Origin: Tetrastigma voinierianum
Taxonomy: Eukaryota; Streptophyta; Magnoliopsida; Vitales; Vitaceae
Assembly (NCBI GenBank): GCA_016808115.1
Contig: JAEQBH010002360.1
Coordinates: 124,001 to 188,000, forward strand
DNA length: 64,000 bases
Direction: 5' to 3'
The number at the start of each line of letters is the position of its first letter. The first letter of the stretch is position 1. Positions 11,772 through 23,216 of this stretch are shown here, piece after piece. A program made the translations under genes and the position numbers. The notes below the pieces were generated by a model that did not search any database, was not told the origin of the DNA, and saw nothing but the letters and a program-made list of their open reading frames with translations.

Positions 11772-12905
11772 TATAAAACCCGGTTAAAATTCAATTTTTC
11801 TAAAAAGGGTAAAACAGTAATTTTGATTGAAAACTGAAAATTTTCTAGATCTCAGATGATGAAACGGACTTCACCATTGGTCGGTACGTGAAATCTAGTT
11901 GCCACTGTCGTTCGTTTGGATTCGAGCGGTGGGAATTTCACGTTTTGGCCTTGTCGGGTGTTGGGTGACACATGGTATGACATGTGGTGCACTTGTGTGA
12001 ATGGCTCACATTGAGCCAAGTGTCAAGTGGAAGAAATAATGGGAAAGATAAAACAAGATAAAAAAAAGGAAAAAACAAAAGAAAAGTCAAATAAAAAGGA
12101 AAAACAAACGGCAGGCAGTGTGGGGCATGGGAGTTAAAGCGAGAGGGGAAAGAGAGATTTTTTTTTTCTTTTTTCTTTTGCTTTTCTCTAAGATCTATGA
12201 AAATCGGCGGATGTAGTTTTAAGCCAGACAAAAACGAGTCGGTCCACACATCGAGGCTATGCGTGGGTACCGTCTTGAGTTGACCAAACTCGATGTGGTA
12301 CTACGCGGGTTATTTCTATCATAAAGGTCATTTAATGGCACAGTTTACTCTTGATTAGTGAGAGGTCTAAATTTCAGTCCAGTTTTGGGCTGAGTGCTTA
12401 AAGGTACAGACGTTTTCTAACAATCGGTGGCGTTACCTGGACTATTTTCTAACAATCTTGGCTAAATTTTCGGGACTGTTTCGGACAATCCGGGCTGAAT
12501 TTTTGGGACTTTTTTCGGGCAGTCTTGGACTAGGTTTGGGTTTGGTTTTAATCTAGGGACTGATGTCTTTGGGTTTTGTGTTGTGTTTTGGTATCAAAGT
12601 AATTTGGTGACGAACCATGAAGAAACCAAGAGGTGCCCTATTTTATATGGGTCCGAGATTTGGGCCATTTTGTGTGTTATTGTTGGAAAAATAAATAGCA
12701 TGATGTTGTGTAAAATCATGTTGTATATACCATAGCGATATTAACATGGTGTGATAAATGGAAATTATATGTAGGAAATATAATTATCCGAGATTTATAA
12801 ATGTTGCATGTAGCACTTATTGTGCATGTGGCATGACATAACATGAAATGACATGATTGCATTTCATATGCACGGTCACATCGCGTCGAGTTGGGCGTGG
12901 GTGCA
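11772..12905 (+). repeat. 3' LTR of the chromovirus, left part
   Basis: Aligns with the 5' LTR from its start through the block ending gcgtgggtgca. It breaks off where the Athila/Tat-like element is inserted. The last five bases, GTGCA (12901-12905), are one copy of the target duplication. Confidence 0.9.
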
Positions 12906-14274
12906 TGTTGAATGCACAAAAGAGCAATAATTATATTGGAATTTAGCACCTTCAGGTCATACTTTGCTCACATTTTGCATAAGAATAGGTACTTTTAATT
13001 GTTTTCGTATTTTTGGACTTGTACAGGTTTTTCAGGTTTCATACATAATTGTTACAAGGGTTCATGTTCAGAAAGCGAATATGGATCATTGAGGATGATG
13101 GAAACCACTTGGTGAAGTTTCGGGAAGTGCAAACAATGCTGGGAAACAAGTGTAGGTGCAGGTGTACCGGTACACCTCTAACCTGTCTGGAGTACACCCG
13201 TCTGAGAAAAGCACCAGTGCTTGACACATCTCAGATCTGACACTAACTGTATCGGTATCGACATGTAAGAACTGCGGGAATTGAGCAGGAATATGATTCT
13301 AATGCAAGGGAATGCGATCGTCGCCCCGTCCATCGACTCAGGGATGTCCCACAATGGAAAAATTATAAAAGCCAAAGGAAAGGGAGAGAAAATGACTTTT
13401 GATTCCTAGGGTTTGGTTTAAAAAGAGAGTGTTCTTTCTCATAGTTGAGAGCTCTTGGTTTATAAAGTAGGGTTGAGGAACTTCCACTTTTACTGCAGAT
13501 TTTGGATTTCAAGTTCATGTAACCTTTCAGTTAGATCACATAACTCATTTTCTCCTTCAGTATTTCTAGTTTTTGAATATTTGGTTTTGCAATTGAAGTT
13601 TGATTTTCTCAAAGTTCCTTTTATGAATAATTTCTCATCAATTATGATTTGCTTTATAATTTCCATGAAGTTCTAAGCTTTTATCTTTGGGGTTCTACGG
13701 TGGAAACTCACCTGCGATCAAGGTAATAACCCACAAATTCCTCTTTTATACTTGATAGGATTGTGTGATGTTCGAAGCACTTGTAGAAACTTTATAAACA
13801 CTAGTTAGGCATCCTCTTGACAACATGTGAGCGAGATCCTCGGTATATGTTGTGCTTGATTACAAATGCAAGCTAAGAGTGAATTAATTGTTGAACCGAA
13901 GTGTTTGGCATCCCTCAGATCATTTTCACTCTAAGAGCTTTTTATTGCCGTCTCCATCGAAGACCATTCATCGATGGTTCCTAGATGAGATTATGATCTA
14001 GAGGTGGGAATTTACATGATCAATAGTGAGTGGAAACCCTAAGAATCCCGACAATCATCTACTATTTTAAAATAGTCAATTTAATCAATCTTTCAATTAA
14101 CCAACCACAACCCATAATTTACTTTTGAATATACAACTTTTGGAGAATAGCTCCTAAGGATCGACTAAAAGACCTCCACGTGGAGATGACACAACGGACT
14201 CCCGGTATTCTGATGCTAGACAACCTTAATTCCTACGCTTGGGAATAAAATTCAGCATCTGAATAAGCGAAGCA
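12906..14274 (+). repeat. 5' LTR of the Athila/Tat-like element
   Basis: A 1369-bp LTR that matches 27495-28895. The TATA box is TATAAAAG at 13364-13371 (27986-27993 in the 3' copy). U3 holds a region rich in gtacacc words. The pair differs by many short indels as well as substitutions, which suggests an old insertion or consensus error. Confidence 0.92.
13161..13176. promoter_or_regulatory. Perfect 16-bp palindrome in U3
   Basis: GGTGTACCGGTACACC is its own reverse complement and lies about 190 bp upstream of the TATA box. Half-sites (gtacacc) recur to about 13199. The 3' LTR has one arm decayed (ggtctcttggtacacc, 27741-27756) and further gtacaccc half-sites to about 27840. Confidence 0.6.
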
Positions 14275-14278
14275 TTTT

Positions 14279-14297
14279 TGGCGCGTTCAGGAGTGAC
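14279..14297 (+). other. Primer binding site (Asp tRNA type, mutated) and leader
   Basis: TGGCGCGTTCAGGAGTGAC follows the LTR end after four bases and resembles the TGGCGCCGTTGCCGGGGA site used by Athila/Tat elements, with small deletions and changes. The leader 14298-14699 has no supported gene. Confidence 0.7.
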
Positions 14298-14699
14298 GTC
14301 AATCAGTTGATCCCGAAGAGGCTGGTAATTTGAAATTGCATTGAAAATCCCGTCACGCTTTCTACTTTTTCTTTTAATTTGTTTTGTGAGGAATCTAAGT
14401 GGTGTTTTCTTGGAAGGGAGTAGGATTAGTGCATGTCGATTTGGGCTCATAGCGAGCAACGCCAGACTTGTAAATTGTACCTCAATAATTCGAGAAGAAC
14501 CCATATTAAGTCCATTGTTTCAAAGAAGAATCTTGCACCTCAGGCGGACCATCTCGGGAGTCAAACAACCCTCTGTTTAATCAAAATTCTCAAAAGTGCA
14601 GTTAACACAGACTCCATGAACCTCCACAACATGGAGACAGTGTTGAACTCCCAGCAACACCAGTAATAGGAGGGGGAAATGTTAACTTTCAGCGTAATC

Positions 14700-16200
14700 A
14701 ATGTCGAGTTCCCACCACTCCTTTTTGCCTAATGGCGGAAAGAACTCTCAGAGATTTTACGACCTCAAGAACCTTAACAGGCTCATACTGTATTGCGCTA
14801 GAGAGGCGAATCAATTCATGATGGGAGATGATCCGTCTTCTACCTATGTGATAGGGGTCCCGATCGAGAACCCCTATTCATTCATGAGAGACTGAGGATA
14901 TTTTGGAGTGGTACCTATCCTTCGGTCACTCACACACCACATGGAAATATTTTCTGAGTTTTCTATTCCCTTTTGCTCTAAGGATAAGGCCCAATACGGT
15001 TTCATTCGCTTGCACCCAATTCAATCTTTACACATAGGAAGACATGCGGAATGAATTCCTTAACAAATTCTTCCCTCCACTTGCGTACCAACAGCTCTCA
15101 TGTAGACAGTTTAAAAATTTTAGCGGATGAACCTTTGTCAACTAGTGTGGAAGGAATACAGATCTCTCATGCTATCCCTCACTCTTGGTTTGAATCTATT
15201 GGAGTTCAATACAATATTTTATCGAGAGTATCCTTGAATAATAAACAATACATCCAGATGATGTGTCTTGAGGTGAGTTTTAGAAAAGTGCTAGGGAAAC
15301 TGATTCGTTCTTTGACACCATAGCGGAAAATGCTCGAACATGGGGGCTATCCTCATGAAATCTTTACTAAATTGCATAAATGCACTCTGAAGAGTCATCT
15401 TAGAGAATGATGATTTGCAAGCAAAAGTAGCCAATTAACAGGAAGTTAGGGAGGCTACAGAGTTGAAAAGGTGAGCGAGGTAACTGTTGCCTTAAGTACC
15501 CTCGACCTCTATTGGATCTGATGGAGGAGCCATGCATCATTTGCGATGACCCTACCCACTTTCATTTAATAGCACTTAAACCTTCCTTAAGTTAAGGAAG
15601 TAGTTGAATAGAGGGGGAGCAAGCCAATGCCTTAACTGCAGAAACCTTTCATTATCATATACTGGAAACATATAATCCGAGGATGGGGTAAGCACTCTAA
15701 TTTTAGTTGGAGAAATGAGGAGGCCACAGCATCAAGTGTCAGGTCCATATGAATCAGGTTTTTTCAAATCCGACTCCCCATTTCGAAATCAAAGATTCAT
15801 AGGATTTCTTTGTGAACCTAATCAAGGTTTCCATTAGTCGAATCAAGGAATCTAAACCCACGACCTTATCAACCTCCACATAAGAAAGTTTGGAGGATAT
15901 TGTGACCTGATTTAATACGAGGACCCAACAATCCACAGAAACGAATTTGAAGCGCCTTGGACGATGAATCCCAAATCACTAAGCTAACCTCCTTACATGG
16001 GCAATTTTAACCAAGAAAAACCATACGCCAAACCATCCAAAACCCCAAGGTCAAAATGGTATTTGGAATTTCGAGGTCCAAGTAGGAAAGCACCTTCTAA
16101 CATTTTGCAAGGTTGTCACCACTCGCCCCGAACTGGTAAGGTAATTGACAAAACTATTTCAAACGAGAACAATCTGAGAGTCTTCGCGTGAACCGGTCGG
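14700..16200 (+). pseudogene. gag: gag polyprotein (broken)
   Basis: Open frames at 14701-14895 and 15051-15323, with frameshifted pieces between and after, carry Athila/Tat gag signatures: ENPYSFMRD, then SLTHHMEIF and FCSKDKAQYGF near 14928-15005, a NSSLHLRTNSSHVDSLKI block near 15070, and WFESIGVQYNILSRVSLNN near 15186. Downstream pieces such as KLHKCTLKSHLRE near 15370-15405 continue it. No intact CCHC zinc knuckle was found; a fragment near 15620-15660 may be its remnant. Confidence 0.75.
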
Positions 16201-16339
16201 AGATGATGAGTTTGAATGAGCCTCATGTTCCTAGGGCGGATATTATTGATGTTGAGCGAGCAGGAACTCAAGGCTACCCATATCCCTCCGACCCATGCCC
16301 TCTGGGTTAGAGCCCCGAAAGTGAATAATCATTCTGAGA

Positions 16340-17163
16340 TCTATGAGTTGTTCAAATAAGTGAAATTGAACATTCCTTTACTAGATGTCATTAAGAAAAT
16401 TCCGTCCATATGCCAAGTTTCTAAGGTTTGTGCCAGGTAAAGGAAACTAGGTGTCAACAAGGAGGCATTTATGGTGAGCAATCTACCTGTTGATTCAAGA
16501 AACTGATTTGCCCCAAAATACAAAGACCGGAAGCCACACCATTTCCATAGTGGTAGGGAATTCCAAAGATTAGGACATGCTTTAGTGGATTTAGAGAATA
16601 GCGTTAATTTGTTGCCTTACTACGTTATATGATCTAGGGTTGGAAATTTAAGCCACAGCCAATATCACCTCAATTAGTTGACAGTTATTGAAGATTCCTA
16701 GAGGGAGAGTGAAGAGGATGTATTGGTACAGAGTGGATAAGTTCTGACCCCACCGGTCGTTTTTGTCGTGCTTGACACTCAGCTTTGTGGTGAACGAGGA
16801 ACTCAGTTCCACGATGATTTCTTGGTAGACCATTCTTGGCTGCTAATGCCATCATACACTATAGGGGAGGCCTCATGACACTATAATTTGGTAACATGAC
16901 TGTTAATTTGAATATCTTTAATGTTATCAAGGGAATGGGAGATGAGGAAGATGTTTGTGAGGTAAACATGGTTGATTCTGTGGTGCATAAATATTTAGAT
17001 AATGTCTCATATGATGACCCTCTCATGTCGTGTCTAATGGCAGAGTTGGGGATGATGACATTACATTAAGTCGGAGTTCTCCACTCCATAATTGAACACA
17101 AATAGAGGTACTGAAGTTAATGGGTAGGCACCTAGAATTTGAACCATTGCCACCCGAGTGAGG
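16340..17163 (+). pseudogene. PR: Aspartic protease region (broken, active site altered)
   Basis: Pieces read YAKFLR near 16410-16430 and VNKEAFMVSN near 16452-16482. TISIVVGNSK is followed by HALVDLENSVNLLPYYV near 16576-16630. Athila proteases have a DLGAS-type site here, so Gly-Ala has been replaced by Glu-Asn. A KIPRGRV(K/E) segment follows near 16690. The frame breaks many times. The end meets the solo LTR inserted at 17169. Confidence 0.7.
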
Positions 17164-17569
17164 ACAGTTGTAACACCCGAAATATACCTAGCGATTTGGA
17201 CTGTTTAGGGTATAATAAAAGTAAAAGTATATTTATCCAGAACTAAAATAAAGATAAAATAAAATAGCAAGAACTTGAAATTAAGGAGTAAATTAATAAA
17301 AATTTGCAATTCATGACCCGAGGTCATAATATAATAAGTTCATATGCCAATGAATATATAAGTTAAAATTTAAAAGTAAAAAGAGAGTTGGAGGACCAAG
17401 AATAATATAAGAAAGATATTAGGAGAATAACATAGGAAGAAAAATATGGAAGAGACAAGTGGCTTGGAGGAAGAGGGAGGAAGTTTCCTCATGCAAAGTG
17501 AAATATAAAAGGGGATAAAGGTCAAACCAAGATAAGACCAAAAATAAATATCTTATTTTGGTCTTGGGA

Positions 17570-17682
17570 GAAAGAGAGGGAGAGCAAAAACGGTTAAGAG
17601 AGAGAGAAGAGAAAGGAAGAAGAAGAAGAAAGAAGAAGAAGAAGAAGAGAAAAGAAAGGAAGAAGAAGAAGAAGAAGAAGAT
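17570..17682. repeat. GA/GAA-rich microsatellite
   Basis: agagagag and gaagaagaag runs lie just after the TATA box of the solo LTR, so they would sit in the early transcript. The Phe/Ser-rich reverse frame across it is an artefact of this tract. Confidence 0.9.
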
Positions 17683-18174
17683 CACAGGTATGGAACTGTG
17701 AATATTTGTATGAATACACATGTCTTGGGTGTATGGAATTATTAAATATGGGTGTTTGTATGGAATTATGAATATAGTTTTGTCTGAAAACTATGGGAGT
17801 AGTAAATCTAGTTTTTGTCTGAAACGTTTAGATACATGATTTAAACCCTTGTTTTGTGTATGGTTTTGGGTTTGGAAACTCCGAAACTCATTTCTTATAG
17901 GGTTGAGTTAAGAAGAGCTTTAAGGCTCCAAAATATGTGTATGAGAAGGTGCAAGTTGAATCCAGAAAATGCCCTATTGTCGACCATATGCAGTAGCCGG
18001 ATCTTAGAACGAGTTTTTGGGTCAGAAATAAGGAGAATTTGGCAGTAAGTCCTTCTGTGAAATTGTAGCCACATCAATGAACTTGATGTTAGGCTTTTGA
18101 ATTTCTCAATTAGGACACAGCGGAACCAAGATTATGGTCTTTTATTACGAAACAGTCAAATGGGTGAGGGTCAG

Positions 18175-18510
18175 CACGAAGTGCCGTCAAACAAAAGTCG
18201 TCGGTGAGCGGTGGTCGTCCAAGCTGGCCAATTAGTCCAACGAGTCGTCAAGCGGTCGTCGGTGAGCGGTGGTCGTCGGTGTGATTAGATCCAACGGGGT
18301 CGATCAAACAAAAATTCGTCGGTGAGCGATTAATTAGATCCCGGCCGGTGGTCATCAACGAGGTCGTCAAACAAAGGGTCGTCGGTGAGCGGTGGTGTCA
18401 CGGGGGTGGAGTCAAACAAAAATTCGTCGGTGAGCATTGGTCGTCCAACGGTGGTCGTCAGCGAGGGTCGTCGAGCAAGGGGTCGTCGGTGAGCGATAAT
18501 CGCCCGGCCG
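18175..18510. repeat. GTCGTC-type minisatellite in the solo LTR
   Basis: Irregular repeats of gtcgtcggtgagcggtggtc and shortened forms, with tcaaacaaa linkers, at least seven partial units. CpG-rich in an otherwise AT-rich LTR. No coding potential. Confidence 0.85.
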
Positions 18511-18535
18511 GTGGCGGCTAGTCAAGATTGGCTGC

Positions 18536-19025
18536 GCAAGACCTCCAACTTCGGAAGGTCATAACTCCTTCATTTGAACTCCGATTTGGGTGTTCTTGGA
18601 CTCTATGGAAAGCCCATTGAGTCAAGAATCCATCCATATGCCTGAGGAAGATATTAGATGTCAGAACAAGGTGTTAGACTGAGCTCGTCACTTTAGTGCA
18701 GCTCGTCAGGTCAATCGACTCTTCAGGCCCATTGCGCATGACCTCCAACTTCGAAAGGTCATATCTCCTTCGTTTGAACTCCGATTTGGGTGTTCTTGGA
18801 CTCTATGGAAAGCCCATTGAGTCAAGAATGCATTCATATGCCTGAGGAGGATATTAGATGTCAAACCGAGGTGTTAGAATGAGCTCGTCACTTCAGTGCA
18901 GCTCGTCCAGTTCAGGATTTGATTACGTTTGACCTCCAACGGAGTCATAACTCCTTCGTCAGAACTCCGGTCGGGTGTTCTTGGGAGAAGCTCTATGGAA
19001 GGACATTGGAGTCAAGAATACAGCC
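18536..19025. repeat. Three tandem copies of a roughly 200-bp unit in the solo LTR
   Basis: Copies start near 18540, 18740 and 18928. Each reads gacctccaac, then gtcataactcctt, then gaactccg, gggtgttcttg, ctctatggaa and gtcaagaat. The first two are nearly identical; the third is more diverged and shorter. Confidence 0.9.
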
Positions 19026-19079
19026 ATACATAGTATGATAAAAGGGAAACTCATATTAGATCCAGAAATAAGGAGAAAC

Positions 19080-20990
19080 AGTAAGCAGATATGATAATCA
19101 TGGTATATCATGCATAATATAAGTTAGATACAAGTATAAGATAGATAAAAGTATAAAATGCGTGTATGAGTACTCAGGTATAGGTATAAGTTCTGTAACT
19201 CCTATGGGGTTAAGGCAGTCTAATAAAGTACAAGTAAAACGTGCAGAGTATAGAAATGTATGGGTATATGTCGCAAAATATGACAATCTAATAAAGTACA
19301 TGAAAATATAAGTTAACAAGATATAAGATGTTAGGAATGAGTACTTGTACCGAATGATGAGCATGTATAGAATGAGTAAATGTATGCATGATATTAGGAT
19401 TCTATGCAAATGTTATAGGCTAATATATCGATAAAAATATGATAGAACATGATATGAATACAAGAGTGAAGAGATGAAATATGAATAGCTAAAACATGAA
19501 TGAAATGCAATATGAAGTAGACATATGAAATGATGCCATGTATTGTAAAGAAAAAAATAGAGAGAACCGTAATATGAAGCTACGAATGTAGGCTTGAATG
19601 CAGATTAAAGTAATGATAGTATATATTGCATATGCCTGTGTAAATTATATGTATGGAACATATATAATCATGGGTATATGACAAGTATAGAATATAACAT
19701 AAATATATGATCAGTTATATGTAAATGTGTAAAGTGAGATATGAGATATGAAAAATGTAAAGATAAGAATAAATGATGGTATATATATATCTCATATATG
19801 ATTCTAGAATAATGATAATTATTCGGGAATATAGAGATATATCTTGGCGTAAAATACCACTGATGATTATGCCTTAGAGCACGGTAGGGATAGATGGGCA
19901 TGCTATTAGGAAGAATAGTCACTGCAGCATATCAGTTATATTCGGGAATCGGGACCCCGTTTGGGTCAATGACATAGATCCCGTTTGGATCAGGTGGCCC
20001 CGAAAGGGTCACCACAGCGCCTATGGGCCCTCATGGAATAGGTCACTGTCTCGTACAGTGATGATACCTTCGGGTATAATATTATTCGGGCATAGGTCCT
20101 TTGTCTCGTCGTGATGATACCTCTGGTATAATATTATTCGGACATAGGTCCTTTGTCTCGATGCAGTGATGATACAGCATCGGGTATATCTGATGCAACC
20201 GGGTGCAGACAGGTTAGTTTCCTTTATCGGCTTCTAAGGTTTATGCGGACATGAACATAAAGGAAATGACGGTATATGCGAAGGAAATGAAGAGAATATG
20301 GGAAGCATAGTATGTGATGATAGTATCACGATTACAAGTACAGGAAGCAAAGTGTAACCGCGAAGCGATAATAATGGCAGTACATGAATACGATATGAAA
20401 TCGATTATATGATGACAATACGCGATAACGGTATGTGAAAGCGATACGCCGATACGATTATATGACAATACATGAAAGCGGTATATGAAAATAGTAAAAC
20501 AGCGTACATGAATACGATATATGAAATCGGTATATGATGACAATACATGATAGCGGTATGTGAAAGCGATTACATGAATGTGGTATATGACAATACATGA
20601 AAACAGGATATGAAAATAGTACATGAAACAGTACATGAATACGATTATGAAATTAGTACATGATGACAGTACATGATAACAGTAGATGCAAATAGAACAT
20701 AACAAATGGTATAGTATATAATCATGAAAGTCATATATGTATGAGAATATGACATGCACAACATAGGTTATGTGATATGAATATATAATAGACATACCTA
20801 ATGAATAGATGGAATATCACTATGACTACATGATAGAAATGCATGAGTGCTAAAACGATAGAGATAAGTAAAAGATAACAAAGCATAAGAATACGATAAA
20901 AGTATAGAAAGGTGATATATCAGATAGAGGAGCATGTATGACATGTATTAATGCAAAGATGATATAAGTAATATAAAGTTATATGCATAT
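19080..20990. repeat. AT-rich low-complexity tract of tatga/acatga words
   Basis: Long runs of short, variable words such as gtatatga, gtacatgaa and cgatatgaa. The 184-codon reverse frame at 20241-20795 is rich in Tyr, His, Ile and Ser because of this composition and is not a gene. A tighter repeat block at 20040-20190 is listed separately. Confidence 0.75.
20040..20190. repeat. Tandem repeat, unit about 66 bp
   Basis: Two full units and one partial unit with the order gtgatgatacc, gtataatattattcgg, cataggtcctttgtctcg. It lies within the solo LTR. Confidence 0.85.
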
Positions 20991-21444
20991 GCTTATAAGC
21001 ATGACGGTCACCATTGGTAGTTGTCCATGCTTATGTTCCCACTAAGCGTAAAAACAGCACGGGTGTTCAATCCGTGTAGGTACGAAGCGAAGGCAAAGGA
21101 TAAGGACGGGACATCACGTCAGCATAGCGGGCGGTTCGGAGATAGGTGCTCCCGCGCCTTCCTTCATGATCTCACGAAGTTTTTGTACTAGAAGAAAAAA
21201 AAAAATGTTACATGTAAAAGTAAATGGGATTTCGAGTATATGTATATAGATGTTGAGGACACCACTCGGTGTGTGGATTCTTTTATATATGAAAATGAAT
21301 TTTTGTTATTACGAGAATTGTTTGCTGCCACAGTCTGAGTTACGACTCGAGAAAAAAAGCGGTCGATAGGTCAGTATATAGTCTGCTTTTTCGGTTTCGG
21401 TTCGGATCCGCCAATCGGGTCGGATCGGGAATGGGGGCGTGACA

Positions 21445-22570
21445 GCATTACCTTCAGAAGAGAGACCACCTAAGCTTGAGTTGAAATCTTTACCATCACA
21501 CCTCAAATATGCATTCTTAGGGGTAGAAGAAACGTTTCCGATAATCATATCTTCCTCCTTAGAGTTAGACCAAGAACATAAACTTTTAGAGATATTAAGA
21601 ACCCACCGAACTACCCTAGGATGGACAATTGCAGATATTGAGGAATTGGCCCTTGATGCACTCATAGAGATTCACTTGGAAGGGATGTTAAACCCTCACA
21701 GACAACCATAGAGGCAGAACCCAATAATGAAAGAAGTGGTCAAAAACAAGTCTTAAAACTCTTGGACCATTAGGTGTTATTTACCCTATTACTTGAGATA
21801 GCAAGTGGGTGACCCAACCAATTAGTCCTAAGAAATGCGGAGTCCTTTGTGGTCGCAAATGAAAATAATGAGCTAATTCCCACTCGTGTCACCTCCGGTT
21901 GGAGGGTGTGCATAGATTATAGGAAGCTTAATGCGGGTACTAGGAAAGACCACTTTCCCCTACCGTTTGTTGATCAAATGTTATAGAGAGTTGCAGGGCA
22001 TGAATTTTATTGTTTTCTCGATGGGTACTCAGGGTACAATCAAATTGAGATAACTTTACAAGATCAAGAGAAAACTACATTCACCTATCCTTTTGGCACT
22101 TTTGCCTTTAGGAAAATGCCCTTTAGTTATGTAATGCACACAGGAACCTTCCAGCGGTGCATGATGAAATTTTCGATGTTATGATAGAAATCATTTGGAA
22201 ATTTTTCATGGGCCAGTTTCTTAGTTTGGTGAGCTCATACAGGGATGTTTGGAGAACCTACGTAAGGTTTTGGAGAGATGTCAAGAGAAGAACCTCGTGT
22301 TAAATTGGGAAAAGTGTCACTTCATGGTGACACAAGGGATTGTCTTAGGTCACATAGTCTCCAAAAATGGAATCGAGGTGGATAAGGCCAAAGTCGAGTT
22401 GATCTCCAGCCTTCTCCTAAGTGTGTCGAGACATGGAGTGGAATTCTTGGGACATGCTAAGATACATAGAGAGATTCATAAAGATTTTAGTGCTATAGCG
22501 TCTCCCTTATGCAATTTGCTTGCTAAGGATGTCCCTTTTCATGGTCACGGAAGCATGAGTTTGCATTAAA
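21445..22570 (+). pseudogene. RT: Reverse transcriptase with pre-RT linker (broken)
   Basis: The frame 21439-21711 carries the Athila/Tat pre-RT region: PPKLELKSLPSHLKYAFLG, then FPIIISSSL and GWTIADIE. The RT body follows in pieces: GWRVCIDYRKLNAGTRKDHF near 21898-21957, FLDGYSGYNQIEITLQDQEK near 22015-22073, FTYPFGTFAFRKMPFSY near 22081-22130, a FQRCMM block near 22150, then after the damaged catalytic region the frame 22249-22569 with GHIVSKNGIEVDKAKVE. The catalytic YxDD box is not readable near 22180-22230. RT would act in the particle with the Asp-tRNA primer. Confidence 0.88.
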
Positions 22571-23216
22571 CTCAAAACTATGTTAGTGTGTCTCCTCCTA
22601 TCATGCGATCTCCTAGTGGAACCGCTTCCCATTTGAGATCATGTGTGACCTCGATGATTATGCTATAGGGGCTGTTTTAGGACAAAGGGAAGATAAAAAG
22701 GCTTTTGTGATCTACTATGCCAGCAAGACTCTAGATTCCGCTCAAGCAAACTACACAACCATTGAAAAAGAGTTTTTAGCCGTCGTCTTTGCCTTAGAAA
22801 AGTTCAGGTCATACATTGTAGGGTCTCTTGTAACCATTTTCACAGATCACGCAGCGCTGAAGTACCTGCTCTCTAAGCAGGATACCAAGCCTCGATTGAC
22901 TAGGTGGATCCTACTGTGCCAAGAATTCAACCTGACTATTAAAGATAAAAAGGGGGTCGAGAATGTGGTAGCTGACCATTTATCTCGGTTAGTTCCAGAA
23001 TCCAGTTCTCATGGCGTACCCATAGGCGACAGTTTTCCTGATGAGCAGCTTTTTGCTCTTGTTCATTGCCCATGGTATGCGGACATAGTAAACTACCTAG
23101 TAACTGGTCAAATTCCACCCCAATGGACTTCTCAACAAAAAAGGAAATTTTGGTGGACATTAAGAAATATTATTTTGATGATCCATATCTGTTTAAATAT
23201 TGTCCAGACCAATTGA
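22571..23216 (+). CDS. RH: RNase H domain, open frame retained
   Basis: The frame 22641-23216 (191 codons) holds a near-complete RNase H: CDLDDYAIGAVLGQR at residues 2-16, EKEFLAVVFALEKF at 42-55, FTDHAALKYLLSK at 67-79 and VVADHLSRL at 109-117. The acidic residues at the catalytic positions (the N-terminal Asp, Glu near 44, Asp69, Asp112) are present. After residue 120 it runs into the start of integrase. It has no start of its own in the normal gene; it is an uninterrupted piece of a polyprotein. Confidence 0.85.

Larger units (their letters stand above)
17169..21444 (+). mobile_element. 4.3-kb solo LTR (chromovirus type) inside the Athila/Tat-like element
   Basis: It begins TGTAACACCCGAAAT and ends GGGCGTGACA, the usual ends of long chromovirus LTRs. 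No primer site follows and protease/RT sequence of the host element lies on both sides. TATAAAAG at 17504-17511 gives the orientation. The five bases directly outside the TG and CA ends do not match; a GACAG word occurs at 17163-17167 and 21441-21445, overlapping the right end, and may be the duplication if the true ends are shifted. The rest is a mosaic of internal repeats listed separately. No coding sequence found. Confidence 0.75.

Noticed and set aside
14226..14580. Basic reverse peptide and forward hydrophobic peptide near the primer site
   Set aside because: They cross the LTR end and leader of the Athila/Tat-like element; no family resemblance.
17419..17721. Phe/Ser-rich reverse frame resembling a membrane peptide
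   Set aside because: Complement of the GAA microsatellite in the solo LTR.
20241..20795. 184-codon reverse open frame
   Set aside because: Tyr/His/Ile/Ser-rich translation of a low-complexity tatga tract; no domain and no start context.
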